From Tragulus kanchil (lineage: Eukaryota > Chordata > Mammalia > Artiodactyla > Tragulidae): a stretch of DNA of 64,000 nt. The position numbers and the translations under genes were made by a program. Below the pieces are notes generated by a model, which had not been told where the DNA came from, did not search any database, and saw only the letters and a list, made by a program, of their open reading frames with translations. Below, piece after piece: positions 12,865 through 22,922 of this stretch. Each line of letters begins with the position of its first letter. The stretch's first letter is position 1. The DNA is taken from assembly GCA_022376925.1 (NCBI GenBank), contig JAIOJX010000006.1, positions 61,403,394 through 61,467,393 on the forward strand, given 5' to 3'.

Positions 12865-13062
12865 AGCATGAGACAGATTTTAGGACTATAAAACCTGGTT
12901 TTAAATCCTACCTCTGCTGCTACACTTCACAAGTCTCTGAGACACTCTGAGCTTCAGTTTTCACCATCTCTAGGACATGATAAATAATGCTTAGTTCAGG
13001 GAGCTAGGAAAATTAACTAAGATGATAGGTGACTGTATATAATATAATACTGTACTTAAAAA
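12865..13062 (+). mobile_element. MIR SINE
   Basis: Follows the MIR core order: CTGGTTTTAAATCCTACCTC and TGCTGCTACACTTCACAAGT (degenerate box B and core), GAGCTTCAGTTTTCACCATC (from CTCAGTTTCCTCATC), then AAATTAACTAAGAT. Ancient and diverged. Confidence 0.7.
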
Positions 13063-13075
13063 CATTATAAATAGA

Positions 13076-13290
13076 GCTTCCCTGATTGTCCAGTGGGTAA
13101 AGAGTCCACCTTGTAGCACAAGGGGCACCAGGAAGATTCCACATGCCAAGGTGCAGCTGGACCACCACGTCCAGTTATGAGCCAGTGCTCTGGAATGCAT
13201 GTGCCCAGAGCCAGTGCTCTGCAAGGAGAGAGGCCACTGTGAAGAAAGGCCCACACATGCCAAAGAATAAAGATAGATGAAAAATAAATG
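13076..13290 (+). mobile_element. tRNA-Glu-derived SINE (CHR/SINE2 type)
   Basis: Head GCTTCCCTGATTGTCCAGTG, then AAGGGGCACCAGGAAGATTC, CCAGTGCTCTGGAATGCATG, GCCCAGAGCCAGTGCTCTGC and CACACATGCCAAAGAATAAA. The antisense frames at 12991-13371 are SINE shadows. Confidence 0.8.
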
Positions 13291-14826
13291 ATGACTTAGA
13301 GGTAAAAAAAAAAAGTTTAAAAACAAAACAAACAAAAAAACAATAATAGATAATGCCATAATGGAATACATTTCTCTTGAGCTATTGCAGATTATTCCAT
13401 CATCATAACATCTGAGATGACAGTAAGTGGACTTGACTGCTGAGCCCAGTACAGTAGAGTCTTCATGAAAAAAAGAGCTTATTGAATGAAATGACGTGCC
13501 AGAAAATTCATGTGCTACATTGAAGTCCCTGCTGCAGAAAGCACTTCACTGTCCTATTTCAACAATAGCTTTTTGCTTCTATAATATCACATGAGGATTT
13601 TAATTTTAAATTGATTTTTAATTTGCTTTAACTAGGTACTGAATATCTAATGAATACTTAAAGCACTTCAGTTTAGATCAGAATGAAGATGCCTACAAAC
13701 AATATTTAATGATTTTTTGGCAGTATTTTAAAAATGAGCATTCTAATGGGTTTACATAAATATTTGACACAGTTTAATTATCTTTAGAAATATGAATAGA
13801 AGCTGAGGAAGTAATACCACAGCTGGCATTCATATCTAATAATGTGGGTACTAAACAGAATCCATTTGGAAAAATAGGGTATCATGTGCTTTCTAATGTA
13901 ATTTCTATATTTTGCTAATTCCTCAGAAATAAGACACTTAAGCAGAAAACAGTTCTCACATTTGAGACTTTATTGTTCATTTCTATTCATTTTTATAAAT
14001 GTAGAGAAGGTGTAAATTTAGATACGCATTTTCAAAACACTTACTGAGTTGGAAACTGACTTCTTCAGGATCTGCATAATTCCAAACAATGTAACATTGT
14101 TAGTAAGACAATTAGTACATTATTATTACTGCCAGCATTCACAAGTATTTTTATTGTTGGTTATTCAGAAATCAATATGCCATGTCCATAAATAATATAA
14201 AAATGGGAGTACTAGTTATTAGTTATGTCTCCATAACTAGTATACAGGCTCCATGAAAGTGAGTACCATGTTTTTCTCATTTATCTTTTCATTTTGAAAG
14301 ACTTCTTGCAATCATAGATGAAGTACTCTAGATATTGTTTAAGAAAAGTTCTAGAAAATCAAAATTATATTAGTAATGACCCCATGATTGATATTTCACC
14401 ACTTCCCCTTGGTATGATTTTCAGTGTTTGATGGCTAGCAGAAATATACTTGGACAGCGCTCATGATTTGCAAATATTTAAATGTTTTGAAAATCACTTA
14501 GGTCTGCATCAGACAAGTGTTTTAAAGTGTAATGGACATATAAACTTTAAAGAGATTGAATAGCTCTTAATAATAGTGGTGTTGATGTTTAAAATGAGAA
14601 AAATGAACATAAAAGGAAAAATTACAAATAATGCAGCTTTTTAATAAATAGGTTAATAAAATAGTAAGTTCTAAGTATTCAGAAAAAAGAGAAACTGATC
14701 ATTCTAGTCTCATGCATAAAATATTTATAAAATATATGACATTTAAAGAAGGTACAATTTTGTATACATATATACAAAACAGAAGGAATTTGATAAATAT
14801 CTGTCCTCAGTCACTTCTGACTTTTC
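13291..14826. other. Unassigned AT-rich sequence
   Basis: No recognised element or gene. Most of it (from 13895) is repeated in duplication D. Confidence 0.5.
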
Positions 14827-16132
14827 CAGTTCAGTTTATTCGCTCAGTTTTGATCAACACTTTCCAATCCCATGGACTGAAGCATGCCAGGGATCCTTCG
14901 CTATCTAGCAGAGCTTGTTCAGACGCATGTCTTTTGGCTCAGTGATGCCATCCAACCATCTCATCTGCTATTATCTTTCACGGTTTTCCTAAGATTTAAA
15001 AATGAGAAGTTCTCACATTTGAGACTTTATTGTTAAAAATTTTTTTTTTTAATGTAATTTCTATATTTTGCTAATTCCTCAGAAATAAGACACTTAAGCA
15101 GAAAACAGTTCTCACATTTGAGACTTTATTGTTCATTTCTATTCATTTTTATAAATGTAGAGAAGGTGTAAATTTAGATACGCATTTTCAAAACACTTAC
15201 TGAGTTGGAAACTGACTTCTTCAGGATCTGCATAATTCCAAACAATGTAACATTGTTAGTAAGACAATTAGTACATTATTATTACTGCCAGCATTCACAA
15301 GTATTTTTATTGTTGGTTATTCAGAAATCAATATGCCATGTCCATAAATAATATAAAAATGGGAGTACTAGTTATTAGTTATGTCTCCATAACTAGTATA
15401 CAGGCTCCATGAAAGTGAGTACCATGTTTTTCTCATTTATCTTTTCATTTTGAAAGACTTCTTGCAATCATAGATGAAGTACTCTAGATATTGTTTAAGA
15501 AAAGTTCTAGAAAATCAAAATTATATTAGTAATGACCCCATGATTGATATTTCACCACTTCCCCTTGGTATGATTTTCAGTGTTTGATGGCTAGCAGAAA
15601 TATACTTGGACAGCGCTCATGATTTGCAAATATTTAAATGTTTTGAAAATCACTTAGGTCTGCATCAGACAAGTGTTTTAAAGTGTAATGGACATATAAA
15701 CTTTAAAGAGATTGAATAGCTCTTAATAATAGTGGTGTTGATGTTTAAAATGAGAAAAATGAACATAAAAGGAAAAATTACAAATAATGCAGCTTTTTAA
15801 TAAATAGGTTAATAAAATAGTAAGTTCTAAGTATTCAGAAAAAAGAGAAACTGATCATTCTAGTCTCATGCATAAAATATTTATAAAATATATGACATTT
15901 AAAGAAGGTACAATTTTGTATACATATATACAAAACAGAAGGAATTTGATAAATATCTGTCCTCAGTCACTTCTGACTTTTCCAGTTCAGTTTATTCGCT
16001 CAGTTTTGATCAACACTTTCCAATCCCATGGACTGAAGCATGCCAGGGATCCTTCGCTATCTAGCAGAGCTTGTTCAGACGCATGTCTTTTGGCTCAGTG
16101 ATGCCATCCAACCATCTCATCTGCTATTATCT
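13895..16132 (+). repeat. Direct duplication D (offset 1156) with a filler at the joint
   Basis: Copy 1 is 13895-14976 and copy 2 is 15051-16132. Between them, 14977-15050 is filler that is absent after copy 2. The filler holds a third, exact 27-bp copy (15008-15034) of 13951-13977, then a T homopolymer. Confidence 0.95.
14827..14976 (-). mobile_element. BovB 3' tail fragment (duplicate piece)
   Basis: Reverse-complement BovB 3' end (CCAGTTCAGTTTATTCGCTC, then CATGGACTGAAGCATGCCAG) cut off at the duplication D joint. The intact version is at 15983. Confidence 0.8.
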
Positions 16133-16282
16133 CCTTCTCCTTTTGCCTTCTATTTTGCCAGCATCGGGATATTTTCCAATGAATCAGCTCTTCCCATCAA
16201 GTGACCAAAATAGTGTTGCTTCAGCTTCAGCATCAGTCCTTCCAATGAATATTCAAGTTTGATTTCTTTTAGGATTGACTGA
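15983..16282 (-). mobile_element. BovB 3' fragment, part 1
   Basis: Same 3' end as at 14827 but continuing through GTGACCAAAATAGTGTTGCT and CCTTCCAATGAATATTCAAG to TTTTAGGATTGACTGAC, where a SINE interrupts it. Confidence 0.85.
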
Positions 16283-16437
16283 CTTTTTTTTTTTAATTAT
16301 TGTTTTATTTATCTTAATATGGCTGCACTGGGTCTTAGTTCTGGCATGTGGAATCTGGTTCCCTGACCAGGGATAAAACCCAGGCCCTCTGTATTAGAAA
16401 TGAAGAGTCTTAACCACTGGACCACCAGGGAAGTCCT
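16283..16437 (-). mobile_element. tRNA-Glu-derived SINE inserted in BovB
   Basis: Starts with a T run (the reverse of its A tail) and ends CACTGGACCACCAGGGAAGT, the reverse complement of the SINE head. BovB sequence continues on both sides, so it is a later insertion. The 68-aa minus frame at 16309-16515 crosses it and is not a gene. Confidence 0.85.
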
Positions 16438-16592
16438 CCAAGGAACTCTCAAGAGTCTTCTCCAACAGCACACTTCAAAGGTATCAATTCTGTATAACAC
16501 AACTCTCACATCCATACATGACTACTGAAAAAACCATAGCTTTTATTATATAGACCTTTGTCAGCAAAGTGATGTCTCTGCTTTTTAATAAA
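16438..16592 (-). mobile_element. BovB 3' fragment, part 2
   Basis: BovB resumes with AAGGAACTCTCAAGAGTCTT, ACATCCATACATGACTACTG and GTGATGTCTCTGCTTTTTAA, then ends (5' truncation). Confidence 0.85.
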
Positions 16593-17240
16593 TAGTTCTA
16601 AATAATCAAAAAATGTTAAAGGGAGATCAAAAAATCATTTTAAATGAGTTAAAGCAAAACCAAAAGATATCATAATTCATGTGCCCCAGTTAATTTAATC
16701 TTTACAGAGAGATTTATAAACTTAAATGTACAATTAGAAAATGAGTAACTTCTCAAGCTGTAACCTATGAGTCTTAAGAAACTTTAAAAATAAGAACAAG
16801 TCATACCTAACCCAGTCAAAGGGAAAGAAATAATAAAGTTCTAAACTGAAATGAAATTGCAAACAGAAACACACATTTTAAAATCATGAAATTTAGTGAT
16901 GGTTCACTAGAAGACTGAAAGGACCAAAAAATTAACAAGTTGTTTTAGGCATGTAGAGGAAGAAAAGGAAAAGACACATTTTAAAGTCAGGGAAGAAATC
17001 TACCAAACTCATCAAAATGAAAAGCACTGTAAAGAGACAATATGAATGAATATATCCCAAAACAATAAGATGATTTAGACAATATAGACAAATTCTTGAA
17101 AATATAGAAATATGGAAAACTGATAGAAGATGAAATAAAAATATTAATTTTCTTAAATCAGTCAAAGATTTTAAAATAGTTTTTCTCTTAAATCTTCCCA
17201 TAAAGAACGCCTGAGGAATATATAACTTGAAAGTGGATTT
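16593..17240 (+). mobile_element. Old LINE-1 ORF2-derived fragment
   Basis: Segments near 17060-17215 (TTTAGACAATATAGACAAATTC; TTAAATCAGTCAAAGATTTT) resemble the L1 ORF2 region ahead of the reverse transcriptase. The rest of the interval is AT-rich and only tentatively part of it. No usable open frame. Confidence 0.5.
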
Positions 17241-17254
17241 CCTGTTGCTTTTCT

Positions 17255-18507
17255 TGCTATTTTGTCCCTAAGTCATGTCCATCTAATTGTCACCCCATGG
17301 ACTGAAACATGCCGGGGTTCCCTATCCATCACTATCTCTTGGAGTTTGCTCAAACTAATGTCAATTGCGTTGGTCATTTCATCCAGACCTCTCATCCTTG
17401 GTTGCCCCTTTCTCCTCCTGCCCTGAATCTTTCCCCTTCTCCTTCCCTGAATTTTTCCCTGTCTTTCCCGACTTTTTTGGCAAAAGTATTGGAACTTCAG
17501 CTTCAACATTTCCTTTAATATTGACTCATTTAATCTCCTTTCTGTCCAAGGGACGACCAAGAGTCTTGTATGGTACCACTGTACTGTACAGTAAAGCATC
17601 AATTCTTGAACACTCAGGATTCTTTATGGTCCAATTCTCACATCCATACATGTCTATTAAGAAAACGATAGCATTAATTATATGGACTTTGTAGACAAAG
17701 TAATGTGTCTGCTTTGACTATGCTGTCTGGTTCTGTCATAGCTTTTCTTCCAAAGAGCAAGTGTCTTTTAATTTCATGGCTATAGTCACAGTTCATAGTA
17801 ATTTTGAAGCCCAAGGAAAGTCTGTCACTGTTTCCACTGTTTGCCCATCTATTTGCCATGAAGTAATGGGACCAAATGCCATGAACTTTGTTTCTTGAAT
17901 GTTGAGTTTTAAGCCAAGTTTTTTTCTCTCCTCTTTCACATTCATTAGGAGGCTCTTTAGTTCCCCTTTGCTTTCTGCCATAAGGGTGGTGTCAGGTGCA
18001 AACCTAGCATATTGATATTTTTCCCAGCAATCTAGATTCCGGTTTGTGCTTCATCCAGACTGGCATTTCACATGATGTACTCTGCATAGAAGTTAAATGA
18101 TCAGGGTGACAATATACAGCCTTGACGTACTCCTTTCCCAATTTAAAACCAGTCTGCTGTTCCATGTTCGAGTCTTAACTGTTGCTTCTTGTTCCGCATA
18201 CAGATGTCTCAGGAGGTATGTAAGGTGGTCTTGTATCTCTTTCAGAATTTTCCACAATTTGTTGTGAGCCACACAGTCAAAGACTTTAGCATAGTCAATG
18301 AAGCAGAGTAGATTTTTTTTTTCTGTAATCCTCTTTCTCTTTCTATGATCCAATGGATGTTCGCAATTTAATCTCTGATTCCTCCGGCTTTTCTAAACCA
18401 ACTTGTGTATCTTGAAGTTCTCAGTTCACATATTGTCGAAGCCTAATTTGAAGGATTTTGAAAATTACCTTACTAGCATGTGAAATGAGCACAACTGTAT
18501 GGTAGTT
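17255..18507 (-). mobile_element. BovB LINE, part 1
   Basis: Full-length BovB 3' end (GTCCCTAAGTCATGTCCATC) running into RT-derived sequence. The minus frame at 18093-18353 keeps reverse-transcriptase residues (FIDYAKVFDCV, then NKLWKIL) and the one at 17793-17981 keeps the following segment (LKLNIQETKFMAFGPITSW). Multiple stops separate the pieces. A tRNA-Glu SINE splits the element at 18522. Confidence 0.9.
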
Positions 18508-18521
18508 GAAAACTCTTTGTC

Positions 18522-18866
18522 GGGCTTCCCCTGGTGGTCCAGAGGGTAAGGACATCTCCTTGCAGTGCAAGGGGCGCTGGTTCGAGCCCTGGCCTGGGAA
18601 GATCCCACGTGCTGTGGAGCGGCTGGACTGATGTGTCCAATTGCAGAGCCGGGGCTCTGGAGCGCATGCGCCCAGAGCCGGTGCTCTGCAACGACAGACG
18701 CCACCGCGATGGGAGGCCCACAGGAGCCAAAGAACTAAGACAAATGAAAATAGAGAAATAAAAAAATACCAATAGAAGTGGCCCACCCACTCCCCTCCTT
18801 CCCCAACCCGACCCCCGCCCAAAATAAATAAATAAATAAATAAATCTTTAAAAAAAAATGAGACAA
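18522..18866 (+). mobile_element. tRNA-Glu SINE with target-site duplication
   Basis: Head GGGCTTCCCCTGGTGGTCCA, B-box-like GGTTCGAGCCC, tail (AAAT)n and A run. Direct repeats GAAAACTCTTTGTC (18508-18521) and GAAAATTCTTTGTC (18867-18880) are its target-site duplication, one mismatch. Open frames on both strands here (up to 164 aa) are SINE artefacts. Confidence 0.92.
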
Positions 18867-18880
18867 GAAAATTCTTTGTC

Positions 18881-19300
18881 ATTTTCTTTCTTTGGAATTG
18901 AAAGAGAACTGGCATTTTCCAGTCTTGTGGCCACCGCTAAGTTTGCTAGCTTGCTGATAATATTGAGAACAACACATTAAGGGCATTATCTTTTAGGATT
19001 TGAAATAGCTCATTGGGAATTTCATCACCTCCACTAACTTTGTTACTACTAATGCTTCTTAGGCCTCTTGTCTTAATGTTGAAGGATGTCTGGCTGTAGG
19101 TGAGTGACACATCCCCCTTAAATACAAGTCATTAAGACCTTTTCTTGTACAGTTCTTCTGTGTATTCCTGACACCACTTCTTAATTTGTTCTGCTTTTGT
19201 TAAGCTCTTGCCATTTGTATCCTTTATCATGCCCATCTTTATCATGCATGTGCCCTTCACTGCATGTTGATTTTTATCAAGTATTAGAAACTAAAAGTAG
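18881..19300 (-). mobile_element. BovB LINE, part 2
   Basis: Continues the BovB cut at 18507: ACTGGCATTTTCCAGTCTTG, TGAAATAGCTCATTGGGAAT, GTTCTTCTGTGTATTCC. Ends near 19290. Confidence 0.85.
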
Positions 19301-19610
19301 GACTTCCCTGGTGGGCCAGTGCTTATTAATCCTCCAGCCAATGCAGGGGACTCAATCCCTGGTCTGGAAAGATTACACATGGCACAAGGCAACTGATCTA
19401 TGTACCACAACTATTGAAGCCTGATCACCCTAGTGCTTGTGCTCTGCAACAAGAAATGTTAACTGCAATCAGAAACCCATGAACAACAACTAGAGAGTAA
19501 CTCTTCCTTGCCACAACTAGAAAATGCCAACAAATAGCAAAGAAGACCCAGTGCAGCCAAAAGTAAATTAAAAAGAAAATAGAAAAAGTTTTATTCAAAA
19601 AAGTAATAGA
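19301..19610 (+). mobile_element. tRNA-Glu SINE
   Basis: Head GGACTTCCCTGGTGGGCCAG, CAATGCAGGGGACTCAATCC, GTGCTCTGCAACAAGAAATG, then an A-rich end. Duplication E starts inside it (19322), so a headless copy recurs at 20464-20752. Confidence 0.85.
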
Positions 19611-19756
19611 AACTATAATTAGAGCACTACTGATCCTTCATAAACTCTATAAAATGGAGAAGGAATTGTTTTCCACTTCAAACCTTAAGGCCAGTATTAT
19701 CACATTACTGACAAAGCCACCACAAAGCACAACAAAACAATAACCCAATATCCCTT

Positions 19757-19980
19757 ATGCATGCATGCATGCTAAATCTTTCAGTAGTGTCTGACTCTTT
19801 TGGACTCTATGGACTATAATCTATCAGGCTCCTCTATCCATGGGATTCTCCAGGTAAAAAAACTGGAATATGTTGCTGTGCCCTCTCACAGGGGATCTTT
19901 CCAACCCAGGAATCAGACCTGTATCCTTTATAACTCCTGCATTGGAAGGAAGATTTATCACCATTAGCAACCACCTGTAA
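19757..19980 (-). mobile_element. Bov-tA SINE, copy 1
   Basis: Reverse-complement Bov-tA: TCAGTAGTGTCTGACTCTTT, TATCCATGGGATTCTCCAGG, CAGGGGATCTTTCCAACCCA, ending near CACCTGTAAA. Confidence 0.85.
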
Positions 19981-20898
19981 AATCCTAATATCCCTCATGA
20001 ACATATACTAAAATATCCTTATCAATGTATTAGCATTTATTTATTTTTTTTTAATTTTATTTTATTTTATTTTATTTTATTATTTTTTTAAACCTTTATT
20101 TTACTTTTAACTTTGACAGAGTTTTGTTGTTTACAGATATGTATATTCTCAGATTAGTCATATGTATATCCCCCCCCTTCCCTCCCCTCCTGACCATCAC
20201 ACAGCACCCCTGAAGGATCCCCTTTTCTCACAGAGCAATGACTAGAGCTATTTTCTTCACTTATGGTAGTACAGGCCTTCATGCTACTTCCTTTACGCCT
20301 CCCACCCTCTGTTCCTTCCCCACAATGTCCATATGTCCACTGTCCATGTCTGTCTTTCTGTCGCTTCACTGCATGTGCCATCATCACCATCCTACTAGAT
20401 TCCATATATGTGTGTTAAAATACTGTATTTTTTTTCTGACTTCGACGTTCTAGATCCAGCCACCTTATTAATCCTCCAGCCAATGCAGGGGACTCAATCC
20501 CTGGTCTGGAAAGATTACACATGGCACAAGGCAACTGATCTATGTACCACAACTATTGAAGCCTGATCACCCTAGTGCTTGTGCTCTGCAACAAGAAATG
20601 TAAACTGCAATCAGAAACCCATGAACAACAACTAGAGAGTAACTCTTCCTTGCCACAACTAGAAAATGCCAACAAATAGCAAAGAAGACCCAGTGCAGCC
20701 AAAAGTAAATTAAAAAGAAAATAGAAAAAGTTTTATTCAAAAAAGTAATAGAAACTATAATTAGAGCACTACTGATCCTTCATAAACTCTATAAAATGGA
20801 GAAGGAATTGTTTTCCACTTCAAACCTTAAGGCCAGTATTATCACATTACTGACAAAGCCACCACAAAGCACAACAAAACAATAACCCAATATCCCTT

Positions 20899-21122
20899 AT
20901 GCATGCATGCATGCTAAATCTTTCAGTAGTGTCTGACTCTTTTGGACTCTATGGACTATAATCTATCAGGCTCCTCTATCCATGGGATTCTCCAGGTAAA
21001 AAAACTGGAATATGTTGCTGTGCCCTCTCACAGGGGATCTTTCCAACCCAGGAATCAGACCTGTATCCTTTATAACTCCTGCATTGGAAGGAAGATTTAT
21101 CACCATTAGCAACCACCTGTAA
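20899..21122 (-). mobile_element. Bov-tA SINE, copy 2 (duplicate)
   Basis: Identical to 19757-19980, carried by duplication E. Confidence 0.85.
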
Positions 21123-21168
21123 AATCCTAATATCCCTCATGAACATATACTAAAATATCCTTATCAAT

Positions 21169-21181
21169 GTATTAGCATTTA
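21169..21181 (+). repeat. L1 target-site duplication, 3' side
   Basis: GTATTAGCATTTA next to the L1 A tail. Its partner at 33008-33020 differs by one base. The same site also appears at 20027-20039 through duplication E. Confidence 0.8.
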
Positions 21182-21536
21182 TTTATTTTTTTTTAATTTT
21201 ATTTTATTTTATTTTATTTTATTATTTTTTTAAACCTTTATTTTACTTTTAACTTTGACAGAGTTTTGTTGTTTACAGATATGTATATTCTCAGATTAGT
21301 CATATGTATATCCCCCCCCCTCCCCCCCCCCCCAACCATCACACAGCACCCCTGAAGGATCCCCTTTTCTCACAGAGCAATGACTAGAGCTATTTTCTTC
21401 ACTTATGGTAGTACAGGCCTTCATGCTACTTCCTTTACGCCTCCCACCCTCTGTTCCTTCCCCACAATGTCCATATGTCCACTGTCCATGTCTGTCTTTC
21501 TGTCGCTTCACTGCATGTGCCATCATCACCATCCTA

Positions 21537-22922
21537 CTAGATTCCATATATGTGTGTTAAAATACTGTATTTGTCCTTCTTTTTCTGACTGACTTCACTT
21601 TTGATGATACGTTCTAGATCCAGCCACCTTATTAGGGCTGATTCTTCTGCATTTCTCTTTACAGCTGTGTAGTACTCCATTGTATATATGTACCAGAGCT
21701 TTTGGATCCATTCGTTCGTCGATGGGCATCTAGGTTCCTTCCATGTTCTAGCTACTGTATAGAGAGCTGCAATGAACATTGCGGTACAGGTGCTTCTTTC
21801 AGTTTTGATTTCGTCAGGGTATATGCCTAAGAGTGGGATTGCTGGTTCATATGGTGCTTCTATTTTTAGTTTTTTAAGAAATCTCCAGACTGTCTTCCAT
21901 AAAGGCTGAATCAATTTACACTCCCACCAGCAATGCAGGAGTGTTCTCTTTTCTTCGCAGCCTCTCCAGCATTTATTGTCTGTCGATTTGTGGATGATGG
22001 CCATTCTGACGGGTGTGAGGTGATATCTCATTGTAGTTTTGATTTGCATTTCTCTAATTATTAGTGAAGTTGAGCATCGTTTCATGTGTTTTTGGGCCAT
22101 CTGTATGTCATCATTGGAGAGGTGTCTGTTTAGGTCCTTTTCCCATTTTTTGATTGGGTTGTTCGTTTTTCCAGTGCTGAGTTGTCTGAGTTGCTTGTAG
22201 ATTTTGGAGATTAATTCTTTGTCTGTTGTTTCATTTGCTATGATTTTCTCCCACTCTGTGGGCTGTCTGTTCAGCTTTTTTGTAGTTTCTTTTGCTGTAC
22301 AAAAGCTTTTAAGTTTCATGAGGTCCCACATGTTCATTTGTCTTTTTAGTTCTACTATTCTAGTAGGTGGGTCAGAGAAGATCTTGCTTTGATTTATGTC
22401 CTTGAGGGTTTTGCCTATATTCTCCTCTAAGAGTTTGATGGTTTCTGGACTTACATTTAAGTCTTTAATCCATTTTGAGTTGATCTTTGTGTATGGTGTC
22501 AGGGTATGTTCCAACTTCATTTTCTTGCATACAGTTGTCCAATTTTTCCAGCACCATTTGTTGAAGAGGCTGTCTTTGTCCCATTTTATATGTTCACCTC
22601 CTTTGTCAAAAATAAGGTAACCATAGGTGAGTGGCTTTATCTCTGGGTTCTCGATCTTGTTCCATTGGTCAATATTTCTGTTTTTGTACCAGTACCATAC
22701 TGTCTTGAGGACTGTTTCTTTGTAGTAGAGTCTGAAGTTGGGGAGGCTGATCCCCCCAGCTCCATTCTTCTTCCTCAGGATTGCTTTGGCTATTCGAGGT
22801 CTTTTGTGTTTCCATATGAACTGTGTTATTTGTTGGTCTAGTTCTGTGAAGAATGTTATTGGAAGTTTGATAGGGATCGCATTGAATCTATAGATGACAT
22901 TTGGTAGTATGGTCATTTTCAC
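21537..22922 (-). pseudogene. L1 ORF2 C-terminal region, 461-aa open frame
   Basis: Open from [20 protein letters not shown] to a natural ORF2 end. It includes the post-RT region and the Cys-rich motif ([18 protein letters not shown], the L1 C-x3-C-x7-H-x4-C type). A duplicate of its first about 175 codons is at 23607-24200, where it runs into chimeric sequence. Counting from 28781 to 21537 and subtracting duplications F, G and H gives about 3.8 kb, matching the about 1,275 codons of a normal ORF2. Confidence 0.88.

Larger units (their letters stand above)
19322..21634 (+). repeat. Direct duplication E (offset 1142)
   Basis: Copy 1 is 19322-20463 and copy 2 is 20464-21634. The last about 50 bp of copy 1 lack about 29 bases seen in copy 2 (around 20433-20450), and the joint shares CCTTATTA. 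A C-rich stretch differs between copies (20168-20192 against 21311-21334), with copy 2 an almost pure C run. Confidence 0.97.

Noticed and set aside
17273..17694. 109-aa frames on both strands
   Set aside because: Both lie in the BovB 3' region; the minus frame is degraded BovB coding sequence and the plus frame its shadow.
18421..18915. A 164-aa minus-strand open frame and overlapping frames
   Set aside because: They cover the tRNA-Glu SINE at 18522-18866, and the same peptides recur at the SINEs at 44869, 59843 and 61991.
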